From DATBLQ01 sp036555325 (GTDB taxonomy: Bacteria > Pseudomonadota > Alphaproteobacteria > Rhizobiales > Aestuariivirgaceae), in assembly GCA_036555325.1 (NCBI GenBank), contig DATBLQ010000002.1, positions 1 to 64,000 of the forward strand: DNA of 64,000 nucleotides, in the 5' to 3' direction. The notes below the pieces were generated by a model. It did no database searches. It saw only the letters and a program-made list of their open reading frames with translations, and was not told the origin of the DNA. Both the position numbers and the translations under genes were made by a program. Shown here one piece after another: positions 24,512-33,690 of this stretch. How positions within the stretch are numbered: position 1 is the stretch's first letter; every line of letters begins with the position of its first letter.

Positions 24512-25651
24512 CTAGACAAGGTACTTCTCATAGACGCGATAGGTCTTGTATGGCTCCGCTCCCAGCGCTTCGATGAGTCGGCGCATCGGCCGATTGTCTT
24601 CAAGGATCCAAGACAGCTCGCAGCGCAGAGTGCCACGCGAACGGTGAAATATATGGACCGCGTCGATGACCGCCAATGCTAGAATGGAACCGACCGACGA
24701 GGTGCGAAACTTTTTCCGCACACCCAGGAGCGGGACCCTGAACGCCTCGTGTGACTTTACCTTCAGCCGCCAAAAAAGCTTTGCCCAGCCAAAGGGAAGC
24801 AGCCGGCCGTCCAGGTCACGGCACATCAGGTTGAAATCGGGAAGCGTCACGATCATCGCCGCAGGTTCGTTTTCGTAGAAGGCGATCGCAACATGCCTTT
24901 CGTGCAACAGAAATCTCAGGATATGGCCGAGATTGCTGATCTCCGCTGGAGTCATTGGTACGAAGTTCCAGTTTGCCGACCAAGCATCGTTGAAAATGTC
25001 GACGATAATGGCCAGGTCGCGATCAAGATTCCGCTTGGAAAGCGGACGTATTGTCAGTTTGCCGGACCCCTTTATCTTCGCCAGCATCGACACCATGGAC
25101 CGCGGCACGGGAGTATGCAGATCATAGTGATAGGCGATGAGATCCTTTGCCTTGGCGTAACCGGCCGCGCTGAGACGGTCGGCATAGTAGGGACGCGCAT
25201 GCCCCATCAGCACGGCTGGCGGACTGTCGAATCCGCTGATCAACAGGCCTGATTCATCATTGATCGAAAAATTAAACGGACCCTGCACGCGCTTCAGCCC
25301 CCGGCTCCTGAGCCACTGCTCCGCCTGCAAAAGGAGAGAATTGAAAACGCTTTGCTGGTCGATTGCCTCGATGAACCCAAAGTGGCCGGTTGCATCGCCG
25401 TATCGTTCTAGATGCAAACGATCGATATGCGCCGAGATTCGGCCGACCGGCCGGCCCGACTGCATGGCCAGATAGAGCTGGCCTTCTGCATGCTCGAAGA
25501 ACGGATTCTTTTTTTGATCGAGATGCAGTCGTCGTTCCAGATCCAAAGGAGGAATCCAGTGGCGATCATCGGCATAGATGCATCTGGGGAACTTCACAAA
25601 TGCGGCGAAATGGCTTGTGGACTTGACCGGGATCACCTGGACGTCCGACAT
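24512..25651 (-). CDS. GNAT-family N-acyltransferase, probable bacterial ceramide synthase
   Basis: 379 residues, two GNAT-like halves. The N-terminal part carries FPRCIYADDRHWIPPL (about 21-36), a motif I associate with the large GNAT proteins that include the bacterial ceramide synthase bCerS of Caulobacter. The rest fits an acyl-CoA-dependent N-acyltransferase. It lies in the same island as SPT, CerR, ACP and FAAL, which otherwise would lack the N-acylation step. The start is ATG 25651; a GTG at 25660 overlapping the ABC gene stop is equally possible. I rate the GNAT fold as sure and the ceramide synthase role as likely from context. Confidence 0.78.
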   Translation of the reverse strand: MSDVQVIPVKSTSHFAAFVKFPRCIYADDRHWIPPLDLERRLHLDQKKNPFFEHAEGQLYLAMQSGRPVGRISAHIDRLHLERYGDATGHFGFIEAIDQQSVFNSLLLQAEQWLRSRGLKRVQGPFNFSINDESGLLISGFDSPPAVLMGHARPYYADRLSAAGYAKAKDLIAYHYDLHTPVPRSMVSMLAKIKGSGKLTIRPLSKRNLDRDLAIIVDIFNDAWSANWNFVPMTPAEISNLGHILRFLLHERHVAIAFYENEPAAMIVTLPDFNLMCRDLDGRLLPFGWAKLFWRLKVKSHEAFRVPLLGVRKKFRTSSVGSILALAVIDAVHIFHRSRGTLRCELSWILEDNRPMRRLIEALGAEPYKTYRVYEKYLV

Positions 25652-25656
25652 CACGG

Positions 25657-27450
25657 TCACTCAGCCTTTGCCGTTGTTGATGCTGCCGCTACCTGCCGTG
25701 TGCGGCGCTGTCTTCCATGTTCAGCCACGCTGACTTTGCCATTGGCGACGCTGTAGAGCTTCGTCGCTATCTCGCTCCATGCGCGGCGGTGGGTAATGGC
25801 AACGATGGTGAATTCCGGACAGAGCGCCTTTACACGACTGCATATTTCACGCTCCGTAGCAGGATCAAGCGCGCTGGTCACCTCGTCGAGGATGAGGAGT
25901 TTGGGGCGCGTTACAATGGCCCGTGCCAGGGCGATGCGCTGGCGTTGTCCGCCTGAGAGCCTGATGCCGGTTTCCCCGACATCGGCCGCAAGCCCGAGCG
26001 GCAGTTGACGCACGAACTCGGCTGCCCCCGCCAGCTGCAGCGCTTCCCAGGTCTCCTCTTCGCCGATGCTGGTGTCGCCCAAGGTGACGTTTTCTGCAAC
26101 TGTGGTGTGCAGAAGACCCAATTCTTGGGGAACATAGCCGATCATGCTCCGCCAGTGGCGAAGCGAAATGTCTCTCAAATCCACTCCGTCGATAAGAATG
26201 CGCCCGCTTTCGGGCCGATAAAGTCCTGTTAACAGGTCAATGATCGTGGTCTTGCCGGTACCCGAGGCGCCTTGCAGAACTGTGATGCTCCCTTTTGCGA
26301 TGGTAAAATCGACTTCTTCCAATACGGGCTTTGTCCCGTGCGAAAAGCTCACGTTTTCAAATCTGCAGGCCTTGTCGAAATTCGGTTTCAGCGTGCCTCT
26401 GTCTTCTTCAACGGCCGCCTTGGTATGAGCGATGAAGTCGACGGCGCGCCAATAGGCTCCCTCGTTCTCCGCTGCGGCTTGCAAATCCGACTGCCCTTTG
26501 GCGAAAGTGAAAACGATCCTGAAAACGAACACGCCCGCGCCGACCAGCGCCGCAAGCGGCATATCCATTGTTGTTACCGCCACATAGAGCCCAGTGCAGA
26601 AGATCGCCGCCGTCAGCGCGTCCTGCGAGTTTTGCAGGCCTGACCTGAGCAATTCCTGCTTCAGTCGAGCCTTCTGGGCACCATGACTTTTTTTGGTCAT
26701 CAGCGCGGCAATCGGCTCGTTCCGATTCATGGTTTTCAGGGCTTTTAGATTGCCGAGCATGTCGACCAGCAACGTCACGAGATCGGCAGTACGTCGAAAA
26801 TGCTTCATCCCCGAGCGAAATGAGCTTCCAAGAAAGAACCGCAAGGTCGTCATGAGGACCAGGGCGATCCCGATTCCTATTGCAACGATTTTCCACGACA
26901 CCAGAAAGGAAACGATGACGAGGGCAATGGTTTGAAACAAGCTGGCAATGTAGCGAGCGGAGAAGATATAGGCATTGCCCGCATTCATGATATCCGTGCC
27001 GATGGTGTTGGCGATCGTGCCTCGCCCCTGATCGATGAAGTAGCTCCAGCGCGCCGACAGGAGCGAGTCGATGAGATCGCGGCGCAAATTGGTGAGCAAT
27101 TTGGCGCGCGACAGCGCCGCAATGCTTAGCGCGCTGAAAGATAAAACGCCCTTGAGGATCATGCCGAGGGCGATGAAAGCGGCAAGTGCGCCAATGCTCA
27201 TCGGGATGCCGAGCTGGGAGAAAGCTTGCTCCGTCAGGCCGACTATCGGAGTGCCTGTGGAATTGGACTTCGAATCAATCAACGCTATTGTCGGCACGAT
27301 CGCGCCGAAACTGAAGGCTTCGGCAAACCCGGCAATGACCAGGCAGATCAGCACAATAGCGGGGTGCGACCCGGGGGCCTTGAAGAAAAGCTTGAAGGTC
27401 CTCAGCAGTGCCGAGTTCGACCGCGCCCCGTTTTCCCCTAGAGAAGGCAT
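25657..27450 (-). CDS. ABC transporter, fused permease and ATPase (lipid/exporter type)
   Basis: 597 residues from ATG 27450 (a TTG at 27495 would add 15). Six membrane helices in the first ~340 residues, then an ATPase: GASGTGKTT (Walker A), a Q-loop in YVPQELG, signature LSGGQRQR, LLILDE (Walker B) and the H-loop ITHRR. This is the MsbA/exporter half-transporter form, working as a homodimer. It comes first in a leftward unit with the ceramide-synthase-like gene, whose start overlaps its stop, and the MobA-like gene. A flippase for ceramide or a sphingolipid precursor is a reasonable inference. Confidence 0.88.
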   Translation of the reverse strand: MPSLGENGARSNSALLRTFKLFFKAPGSHPAIVLICLVIAGFAEAFSFGAIVPTIALIDSKSNSTGTPIVGLTEQAFSQLGIPMSIGALAAFIALGMILKGVLSFSALSIAALSRAKLLTNLRRDLIDSLLSARWSYFIDQGRGTIANTIGTDIMNAGNAYIFSARYIASLFQTIALVIVSFLVSWKIVAIGIGIALVLMTTLRFFLGSSFRSGMKHFRRTADLVTLLVDMLGNLKALKTMNRNEPIAALMTKKSHGAQKARLKQELLRSGLQNSQDALTAAIFCTGLYVAVTTMDMPLAALVGAGVFVFRIVFTFAKGQSDLQAAAENEGAYWRAVDFIAHTKAAVEEDRGTLKPNFDKACRFENVSFSHGTKPVLEEVDFTIAKGSITVLQGASGTGKTTIIDLLTGLYRPESGRILIDGVDLRDISLRHWRSMIGYVPQELGLLHTTVAENVTLGDTSIGEEETWEALQLAGAAEFVRQLPLGLAADVGETGIRLSGGQRQRIALARAIVTRPKLLILDEVTSALDPATEREICSRVKALCPEFTIVAITHRRAWSEIATKLYSVANGKVSVAEHGRQRRTRQVAAASTTAKAE

Positions 27451-27581
27451 CCCCGTGTTCGACGCTGCGGTTGTTTCCTGGGTTTCATCAAACAAACGGA
27501 ATAACCATGATCGGCACGAAAAACAACCATGGCGAACTTGAGCGATTTTAGCAATATAGCTGGTAGCAACCAGATTGGCAG

Positions 27582-28049
27582 ATGATCAGACGAATCCTAT
27601 CCTCGGCTTCCGCTCGTTACTTTGTCCACAACTGGTTTCGCTTGACCAGAAGCATGACAATCGGTGTTCGCGGCATGGTGCTTGACCGCACCGGACGGGT
27701 TCTTCTCATCCGGCCGAATTATGTTCCGAACTGGAACCTGCCCGGAGGCGGCATTGAACGGCGAGAGACCGCGATTGCTGCGCTCAAGCGCGAGTTGAAC
27801 GAAGAGGCGGCAGTGACACTGACGGGACCACCGGCACTTTTCGGCGTGTATTCGAACGAGAAGCGTTTTCGCGGTGATCATGTGGCGCTCTACGTAGTGC
27901 GAGATTTCGAGATTGGAACATTTCACCCGACAATCGAGATAGGCGATGCGCGTTTTTATGATGTGCGCAGCCTGCCGCAGGTGAGCGAGGGCACCTGGCG
28001 AAGAATTGAAGAAGTCACCAAGGGAATGACTCCCGCCGAATATTGGTGA
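27582..28049 (+). CDS. Nudix hydrolase
   Basis: 155 residues with a Nudix box at about 53-75: GGGIERRETAIAALKRELNEE then AAV; the last conserved Gly is Ala. It hydrolyses a nucleoside diphosphate linked to another moiety, substrate unknown. The first ~20 residues are basic and amphipathic. The gene is divergent from the ABC exporter with 131 bp between starts and marks the right border of the sphingolipid island. Confidence 0.85.
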   Translation: MIRRILSSASARYFVHNWFRLTRSMTIGVRGMVLDRTGRVLLIRPNYVPNWNLPGGGIERRETAIAALKRELNEEAAVTLTGPPALFGVYSNEKRFRGDHVALYVVRDFEIGTFHPTIEIGDARFYDVRSLPQVSEGTWRRIEEVTKGMTPAEYW

Positions 28050-28255
28050 TCCTCGACACGACTACCTCGCCATGCTAAGGGACCGAAAGGGATACACCCC
28101 ACAATGAACTCCTTGCCATCCATGCCCAACGGGCTGCGACGAAGTGGTGTTAGCGCAAGCAATCTTGCGCTCCTCTGAACCGCTCCTGGCTGTCTCTTCC
28201 CAATCTTGCAGCGAGACGATCAGGGCACCCCGTCGCTGAGCATGCGAGTGGAACG

Positions 28256-28792
28256 ATGACCCTGTGTAAGTATTCTATAATTCCGGAAAAACCCGAACAT
28301 AAACTTGAGATCGAAAGGCTGCTCGATAAGGTCTTTGGATTGTCACGTCAGACCAAAACGTCATACCGGTTGCGGGAAGGCGAAACACCGGTCGAGGGTC
28401 TTTCCCTCGTTGCGATCGAACCTGAGAAAGGCGTGGTGGGCGCCATCAGCTTCTGGCGTGTCTTCATCGGGGAAAGCAGGCTGCCGGCATTGCTGCTCGG
28501 ACCGCTGGCCGTCGCCCCTGAGCGTCAGGGAGCAGGGATTGGCCGTGCCCTGATGAGGCTTGGATTGGATCGGGCCGCTGCGCTCGGAGCCCGCCTCGTT
28601 ATTCTGGTGGGCGATGAACCGTACTATGGGCAAATTGGTTTTCGCCAGGTGCCGGAAGGCCGGCTTCTCATGCCTGGTCCGGTGGATGCGGCGCGCCTCC
28701 TTTTCCTTGAACTGGCGCCAGATGCCCTGAGCGAGGCTCGAGGACTTGTCTTGCCGCCGCGCAGGTGCAAGGGACCGGCAGTTGCGAGCTAG
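28256..28792 (+). CDS. GNAT N-acetyltransferase (YhbS-like)
   Basis: 178 residues. The acetyl-CoA pyrophosphate loop is visible as PERQGAGIGRALM (about 88-100), preceded by the LLGPLAVAP strand; the YYGQIGF motif near 123-129 is typical of YhbS-type acetyltransferases. The substrate is unknown. Its stop overlaps the convergent membrane-protein gene end by 4 bp. The 206 bp between the Nudix gene and this one hold nothing I can name. Confidence 0.85.
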   Translation: MTLCKYSIIPEKPEHKLEIERLLDKVFGLSRQTKTSYRLREGETPVEGLSLVAIEPEKGVVGAISFWRVFIGESRLPALLLGPLAVAPERQGAGIGRALMRLGLDRAAALGARLVILVGDEPYYGQIGFRQVPEGRLLMPGPVDAARLLFLELAPDALSEARGLVLPPRRCKGPAVAS

Positions 28793-30873
28793 CGGCCCTC
28801 GCGAAACCACGTGAGGCTGGTGAGTACCAGCAGAAGTGCCAAGCCAATGAAGGTGCCAAAAAGCGGCAGCTCATTGACCGCACGGACCCGGTATGCGCCG
28901 TTCGATTTCAGGCCCAGCCAGTTCGAGCCGGCGAAGGCGCGGCCTTTGCGGGTCTTCGCGAGCCGGGGCACCGCAGCGCCTTGGCTGTCGTCATTTCCTA
29001 CCCAATAGGCGGCGCCGTGCGTTTCCTCCAGTATCGGATCGAGCTTCTTGTCTGTCGCCGTCAGTTCTTCAAGCTCCTTGGTTCCAGCCTCGCCGAGGGC
29101 CGCAACCACGCTCAATTTGTCATCGTTCAAGCGATGGATACCGTTTTCCGTGCTTGTCAGCGCACCGCGCCAAATCCCCGGAGCCGCTTCGCTCAGCGGA
29201 ACTGAGGTTTTTTTGCCCGATGGCATGGTCACCGTGACAGGCCCGGTCTTGTCGGCCATTGTTCGGCGTTCGATAAGCAGGTTTCGCCCCTGTTGAGTGC
29301 CTGAAAGAGCTTCCTCCTCGAGTTCAGGCTCTTTCATGAGCCAGTGTGCTAAACGGCGCAGGAGTTCGGTCTGCGGACCTCCGCCGCCGAAGCCGCGCGC
29401 CCAAAGCCAGGCCTGATCGGAAAGCATCAGCGCCACCCGTCCCTCCCCATAGCGGGAAAGGACCATCAAGGGTTTGTTTTCCGGTCCCGACATCACGATA
29501 TCGCCCGTAGCACCCGGTGCGGTATCGGCAAGGCGAAACCATCGGCCCCATGTGGGGGGGTCGGTTTCACTGCCAGGCAAACCGCGCGTCACGGGGTGAC
29601 GTTTGCCGGCCTCCGTGACTTCAGGCTTGAATGGCTGGACCGTCACCGCTCCAGTTGGCGCGGCGGGTAGAACGACATTGAGAGGCGTCTCGTAGAGGCT
29701 CAAAGGGGACGCATAGTCGGGACCCGAGGCAACAAGCACAGCGCCTCCGGCCTGCACGTAGTCGACGACGTTGTTGAGGTAAACCGTGGGCAGAATGCCG
29801 CGTCGTTCATATCGGTCGAAGATGACGAGGTCGAACTCGTTGAGCTTCTCCACGAAGAGCTCGCGCGTGGGGAAAGCGATCAGCGAAAGTTCCTTGACGG
29901 GCGTTCCATCCTGCTTCTCCGGCGGTCGCAAGATGGTAAAGTGAACGAGATCCACCGAGGCATCGGCCTTCAGCAGATTGCGCCAGGTGCGCTCCCCGGG
30001 ATGAGGCTCTCCCGATACCAGCAACACCTGCAGTCTGTCTCGGATTCCCTCCGTGGTGATGACCGTTCGGTTGTTCTGCAGGGCGATTTCCCCCTCGCGT
30101 GCAGCGACCGCCACTTCGGTATAGTTCCGTCCGCCGTGTTTTATGTCGATCTCCACTTCCACCGTCTGCCCTGGTCGCGCATTCAGACTGCTGGAGGTCC
30201 CGTCGTCGTAGGTTATCGTGACCTCGACCGGTTCACCGCTGGGACTTGATCCTTCCTCCTCGATTCGAAACGCGAAGGTTTGTGGCTGACCAACGAGGCC
30301 GAACCGCGGAGAGCGCTCTACCACGAGCCGGCGGTCGGTCTCATTGCGCGATCCCGTTATCAGGGCGTGCAGGGGCCCGTCATAACCTTGTGCCACGAAG
30401 CTCTTTGGCACATCGTGGACCTGGCCGTCGGTCACCATGATCGCGCCGCCGTATCGTTCCGGCGGAATGTCGGCCAAAGCCGAATTGAGCGCCTCGAAGG
30501 CCCGCGTGCCTTCCTGCTCCTTCGCATCGGCGGATTGCACGACGACAGTGCGGATTTCCGTTTCCGGCAATTTGGATATGCCCTCGGCTACCTTTTCCGC
30601 CACATCGCTCGTTCGCTTTGTGCGGTTGCCGATTGTCTGGCTGAGGCTCTTGTCGATCACTAGCACCGCAATATCCGGCAGGGGCTCTCGGTCCTCTTTT
30701 CGGATAACCGGGTTGAGGAGAGCCAGCGCCAGCGCTGCGAGTGCAAGACTCCTGAGAATGGCCCCGCGCGCTCGCGCAAACAGCGCCATGAGCAGCGGGA
30801 GCATAGCAAGCCCGACAAGGACGTACGCCACCCTTTCGGGGATCAGCGGGTTGAGTGCGACGGTAAGGTCCAT
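28789..30873 (-). CDS. Membrane protein with von Willebrand-like and glutamine-amidotransferase-like regions (MoxR operon)
   Basis: 694 residues. Two helices near the N-terminus (about 15-55), then a vWA-like segment with AVLVIDKSLSQTI (about 69-81; the DxSxS MIDAS pattern is altered to DKSLS), a beta-rich middle, a class-I amidotransferase-like region around 300-490 (LQVLLVSGEPHPGE, AGGAVLVASGP) without an obvious catalytic Cys, and one C-terminal transmembrane helix. This is the usual last member of the MoxR-DUF58-DUF4159 operon of Rhizobiales. It probably takes part in an envelope complex whose function is not established. It starts 12 bp after the DUF4159 gene. Confidence 0.8.
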   Translation of the reverse strand: MDLTVALNPLIPERVAYVLVGLAMLPLLMALFARARGAILRSLALAALALALLNPVIRKEDREPLPDIAVLVIDKSLSQTIGNRTKRTSDVAEKVAEGISKLPETEIRTVVVQSADAKEQEGTRAFEALNSALADIPPERYGGAIMVTDGQVHDVPKSFVAQGYDGPLHALITGSRNETDRRLVVERSPRFGLVGQPQTFAFRIEEEGSSPSGEPVEVTITYDDGTSSSLNARPGQTVEVEIDIKHGGRNYTEVAVAAREGEIALQNNRTVITTEGIRDRLQVLLVSGEPHPGERTWRNLLKADASVDLVHFTILRPPEKQDGTPVKELSLIAFPTRELFVEKLNEFDLVIFDRYERRGILPTVYLNNVVDYVQAGGAVLVASGPDYASPLSLYETPLNVVLPAAPTGAVTVQPFKPEVTEAGKRHPVTRGLPGSETDPPTWGRWFRLADTAPGATGDIVMSGPENKPLMVLSRYGEGRVALMLSDQAWLWARGFGGGGPQTELLRRLAHWLMKEPELEEEALSGTQQGRNLLIERRTMADKTGPVTVTMPSGKKTSVPLSEAAPGIWRGALTSTENGIHRLNDDKLSVVAALGEAGTKELEELTATDKKLDPILEETHGAAYWVGNDDSQGAAVPRLAKTRKGRAFAGSNWLGLKSNGAYRVRAVNELPLFGTFIGLALLLVLTSLTWFREGR

Positions 30874-30885
30874 GCCTCTGATGTC

Positions 30886-33690
30886 CTACTGCCCAAGCCG
30901 CTCGAGCAGGGCAGGCACATGCACCTGATCAGATTTGTAGTTGCCCGTCAGCGCATACATGACGATGTTTACGCCGGTCCGGTAGGCGAATTCGCGCTGA
31001 TCCTCGCCTCCGGGTGAAACCGGCAGCAGGGGAGCGCCGTTGGCATCAACCGCCCACGCCGCGGCATAGTCGTTGGAACCGATGATGATCGATGTGACAC
31101 CGTCGGTCGTGGTGTTGCCTTCGCCTTGTGCTTCGACCCACAGCTGGCCCTGATTGGAGCGGCCAGGAAAAGTCTGCATCAGATAGAACGATTTGGTCAG
31201 CACGTGATCTTCCGGCACTGGCTCGATTGGAGGTATGTCGAGGTTGGCAAGCAGGCCGCGCAAGGATTGGGTCTCAGGCGAAATGCCGGACGGGCTGAAT
31301 ATGGCAATGGCCGCATCGCGCGTGTCGAACAGAATCGTGCCGCCGTTCTTCATGTATTTGTCTATCTTTGCCAGCGCCTCGGGCGACACCTGTGGGGCTT
31401 CGCCGGTTACGGGCCAGTAGATGAGTGGAAAGAAAACGATTTCGTCTCTCTCAATGTTAACGCCCATCGGATCTCCGGGCTCAACCGCAGTCCGTTGTTT
31501 CAAGATTGTTGTAAGTCCCTGCAGGCCGCTGAGTGAGAGATCATCGACTGCCCTGTCGCCCGTGATCACATAGGCAAGTCGCGTGGTTGTCGTGGCCTCG
31601 ATTGCAAAAGCATCATCTGAGGATGATGTCGAGTGCTCTTGCGCGAGTGAGCTGGGTATTCCTCCGGCAAACAGAAGCACAGCGAGCACCACCGCCGCAG
31701 TCCCGGCCGTGAGCCGCAACCGTTGCCAGACGCCGGCAAGTGTCATTGCCGCCAGGGTGTCGATCAGAAACAGAATGAGCGCCGCCACCAGAAGCTCACC
31801 GGAGAACGATTTCGCCGCCGATAGTCCATAGTTCAGCTGCCGGACTTGCGGACCAAGCGAAGGCAAGCTGCGGAAACCGGCTTCGCTGGGATAGATGTTC
31901 AATGCGCGCGTTGTCCCGGCCCGGAGGTAAAAGCCGGCCGGGTGAAGCGGTGAGGGTTTCACCTTGTCGATTTCCGATGCCGGGATTGGCTGCACATCGG
32001 GGGGCATATCGGTGAGCTCGCCATAACCATTGAGCGCTCGCGATGGAGCAAATGCCGAGGCGGCACCGGCAACTGCGTTGCTTGAGTCCTTCGATCCAAC
32101 ACCGGGAGCAATGTCGAGCACCCGCCGGAGCATATCGACGAACAGGCCGGACAAGGGCAAGCTGGACCAGTCGGAATTTGCAGTGACGTGGAACAGAACT
32201 AGGAGACCCTTGCCGCGCGGCGCGGCTGTGATCAGCGGCGTGCCGTCCTGAAGACCGGCCCAGATCCGTTCTGGCAGTTCTGCCGATGGCTCGGCCAATA
32301 CCTGGCGGCGCACGCGAACGTCTGGGTCGATCGAAAGCCCGGCGAACGGTGAGTTCGCATCGAAAGCGGCGATCGCTTGCGGCTCCTCCCAGCTCAAGGC
32401 GCTCCCCAATTCGCGGCCCCCCGACCGCAACTCCACCGGCACGAGATCATCGTGGCCGCCGGCCAGCCGCGGCCCGGCGAAGCGCACCAATACGCCTCCG
32501 TTCTCAACCCAATCGACGATGGCCTCGCGACTGGAAGCGGGGATGATGCCAATGTCCGCCAGGACCAGCATCGACAGTCCGCCCGCGAGAAGATCGCTGA
32601 TACCGCCCACTTCTTCTGCGGGTTCCCGCAGTTCCGCATAGGGTTCGAGCGCGCGTGTCACATAATAGAGAGGCGACAGGAGCGGCTGTTCGAGTTCAAG
32701 CGAGGCGCCGGTAGCGATGCCCACGGCCTTGCGCTTCCAGCGATCATCGACAAGCTTGACTGCGCCGGCATTCCGCTCGCCGGCAATCTCGATGCGTGCG
32801 AGTTCATTGCGCAGTTCAAGCGGCAGGTTCAAGACGGTCTCCCGCCGGAGCGAATCGGGGCCGAAATCGACGCGTTGCTCTACCAGGCTGCGGCCATTGC
32901 CCGCCAGTGCCCTGAGCATCAAGGTCCGCGATGCTAGGGCGTGAGCTCTGAGCGCAACGACCTTGACGCCACCTTTGTCGATAGTTGCCGACGACAATGC
33001 GGCAGCTGTTGTTTGCGGCGGCGGCGTAACGACTGCGAGTGTTGCGCTCCCGTTCGCAAGTTTCGATAAACCCTCCGAAAAATCCAAGCCTGTGCGGTAG
33101 TCGATTCCATCCGCCAGCCAAATAACCTCGAGCTTTTCGATGCCGCCGAAGGCCCGTTTTAGTCGTTCCAAGGCGGCTGGCCGGTCGGGCTCCAGCGCCT
33201 GGGGTGCCAAAGCGCTGACGGTCGATCGCAGGGAACGCGCAGCCTCGAGTCCCAGATCCGGATAGCGTGATCTCAGCGTCGTGGTGGCGATGGCCATCTG
33301 ACGGCCGTTTTGCTCTCCGCTGCCCAGCAACGCGTCGAGGTAATCGATTCGTTTTTGCCAGTCCCTGGCTGCCGCCCATCCGTCGTCCACAACAATGAGG
33401 AGCGGCCCCTTGTCATCGTCCCACAACTCGTTGCCGCCCAGCAGCGGCCGAGCCACCGCGAGGATGATCAAAGCAGCCAGCGTCAGGCGTAACAGGATGA
33501 GCCACCAAGGAGTGTGATCCGGCTGTTCCTCCTTGGACACAAGATTCAGAAGCAACCGAAAAGGAGGAAAGGCCACGCGCCGGGGTTTCGGAGGTGTGAA
33601 GCGCAGAAGCCACCAGATCACCGGCAGCGCGAGCAATGCCCACAAGGCCGCGGGAAACGCAAAAGTGATGCTGGCAAGACCGGCCATCAT
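30886..33690 (-). CDS. DUF4159 protein with BatA-type N-terminus
   Basis: 934 residues. Residues 1-90 form a BatA-type N-terminal region with two helices (AALWALLALPVIWWLLRF and LTLAALIILAVARPLLGG). A vWA-like stretch follows (LLIVVDDGWAAARDWQ, about 98-113; MIDAS altered), then two more helices around 650-690 and a C-terminal DUF4159 domain (from about 715) with an amidotransferase-like fold. It overlaps the DUF58 gene by 4 bp. With MoxR it forms the known MoxR-AAA/vWA operon type, thought to act as a chaperone-like assembly system at the inner membrane. Exact function unknown. Confidence 0.85.
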   Translation of the reverse strand: MMAGLASITFAFPAALWALLALPVIWWLLRFTPPKPRRVAFPPFRLLLNLVSKEEQPDHTPWWLILLRLTLAALIILAVARPLLGGNELWDDDKGPLLIVVDDGWAAARDWQKRIDYLDALLGSGEQNGRQMAIATTTLRSRYPDLGLEAARSLRSTVSALAPQALEPDRPAALERLKRAFGGIEKLEVIWLADGIDYRTGLDFSEGLSKLANGSATLAVVTPPPQTTAAALSSATIDKGGVKVVALRAHALASRTLMLRALAGNGRSLVEQRVDFGPDSLRRETVLNLPLELRNELARIEIAGERNAGAVKLVDDRWKRKAVGIATGASLELEQPLLSPLYYVTRALEPYAELREPAEEVGGISDLLAGGLSMLVLADIGIIPASSREAIVDWVENGGVLVRFAGPRLAGGHDDLVPVELRSGGRELGSALSWEEPQAIAAFDANSPFAGLSIDPDVRVRRQVLAEPSAELPERIWAGLQDGTPLITAAPRGKGLLVLFHVTANSDWSSLPLSGLFVDMLRRVLDIAPGVGSKDSSNAVAGAASAFAPSRALNGYGELTDMPPDVQPIPASEIDKVKPSPLHPAGFYLRAGTTRALNIYPSEAGFRSLPSLGPQVRQLNYGLSAAKSFSGELLVAALILFLIDTLAAMTLAGVWQRLRLTAGTAAVVLAVLLFAGGIPSSLAQEHSTSSSDDAFAIEATTTTRLAYVITGDRAVDDLSLSGLQGLTTILKQRTAVEPGDPMGVNIERDEIVFFPLIYWPVTGEAPQVSPEALAKIDKYMKNGGTILFDTRDAAIAIFSPSGISPETQSLRGLLANLDIPPIEPVPEDHVLTKSFYLMQTFPGRSNQGQLWVEAQGEGNTTTDGVTSIIIGSNDYAAAWAVDANGAPLLPVSPGGEDQREFAYRTGVNIVMYALTGNYKSDQVHVPALLERLGQ

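Noticed and set aside
28050..28255. 24-codon frame between Nudix and GNAT genes
   Set aside because: Too short and without ribosome site or conserved-looking sequence.
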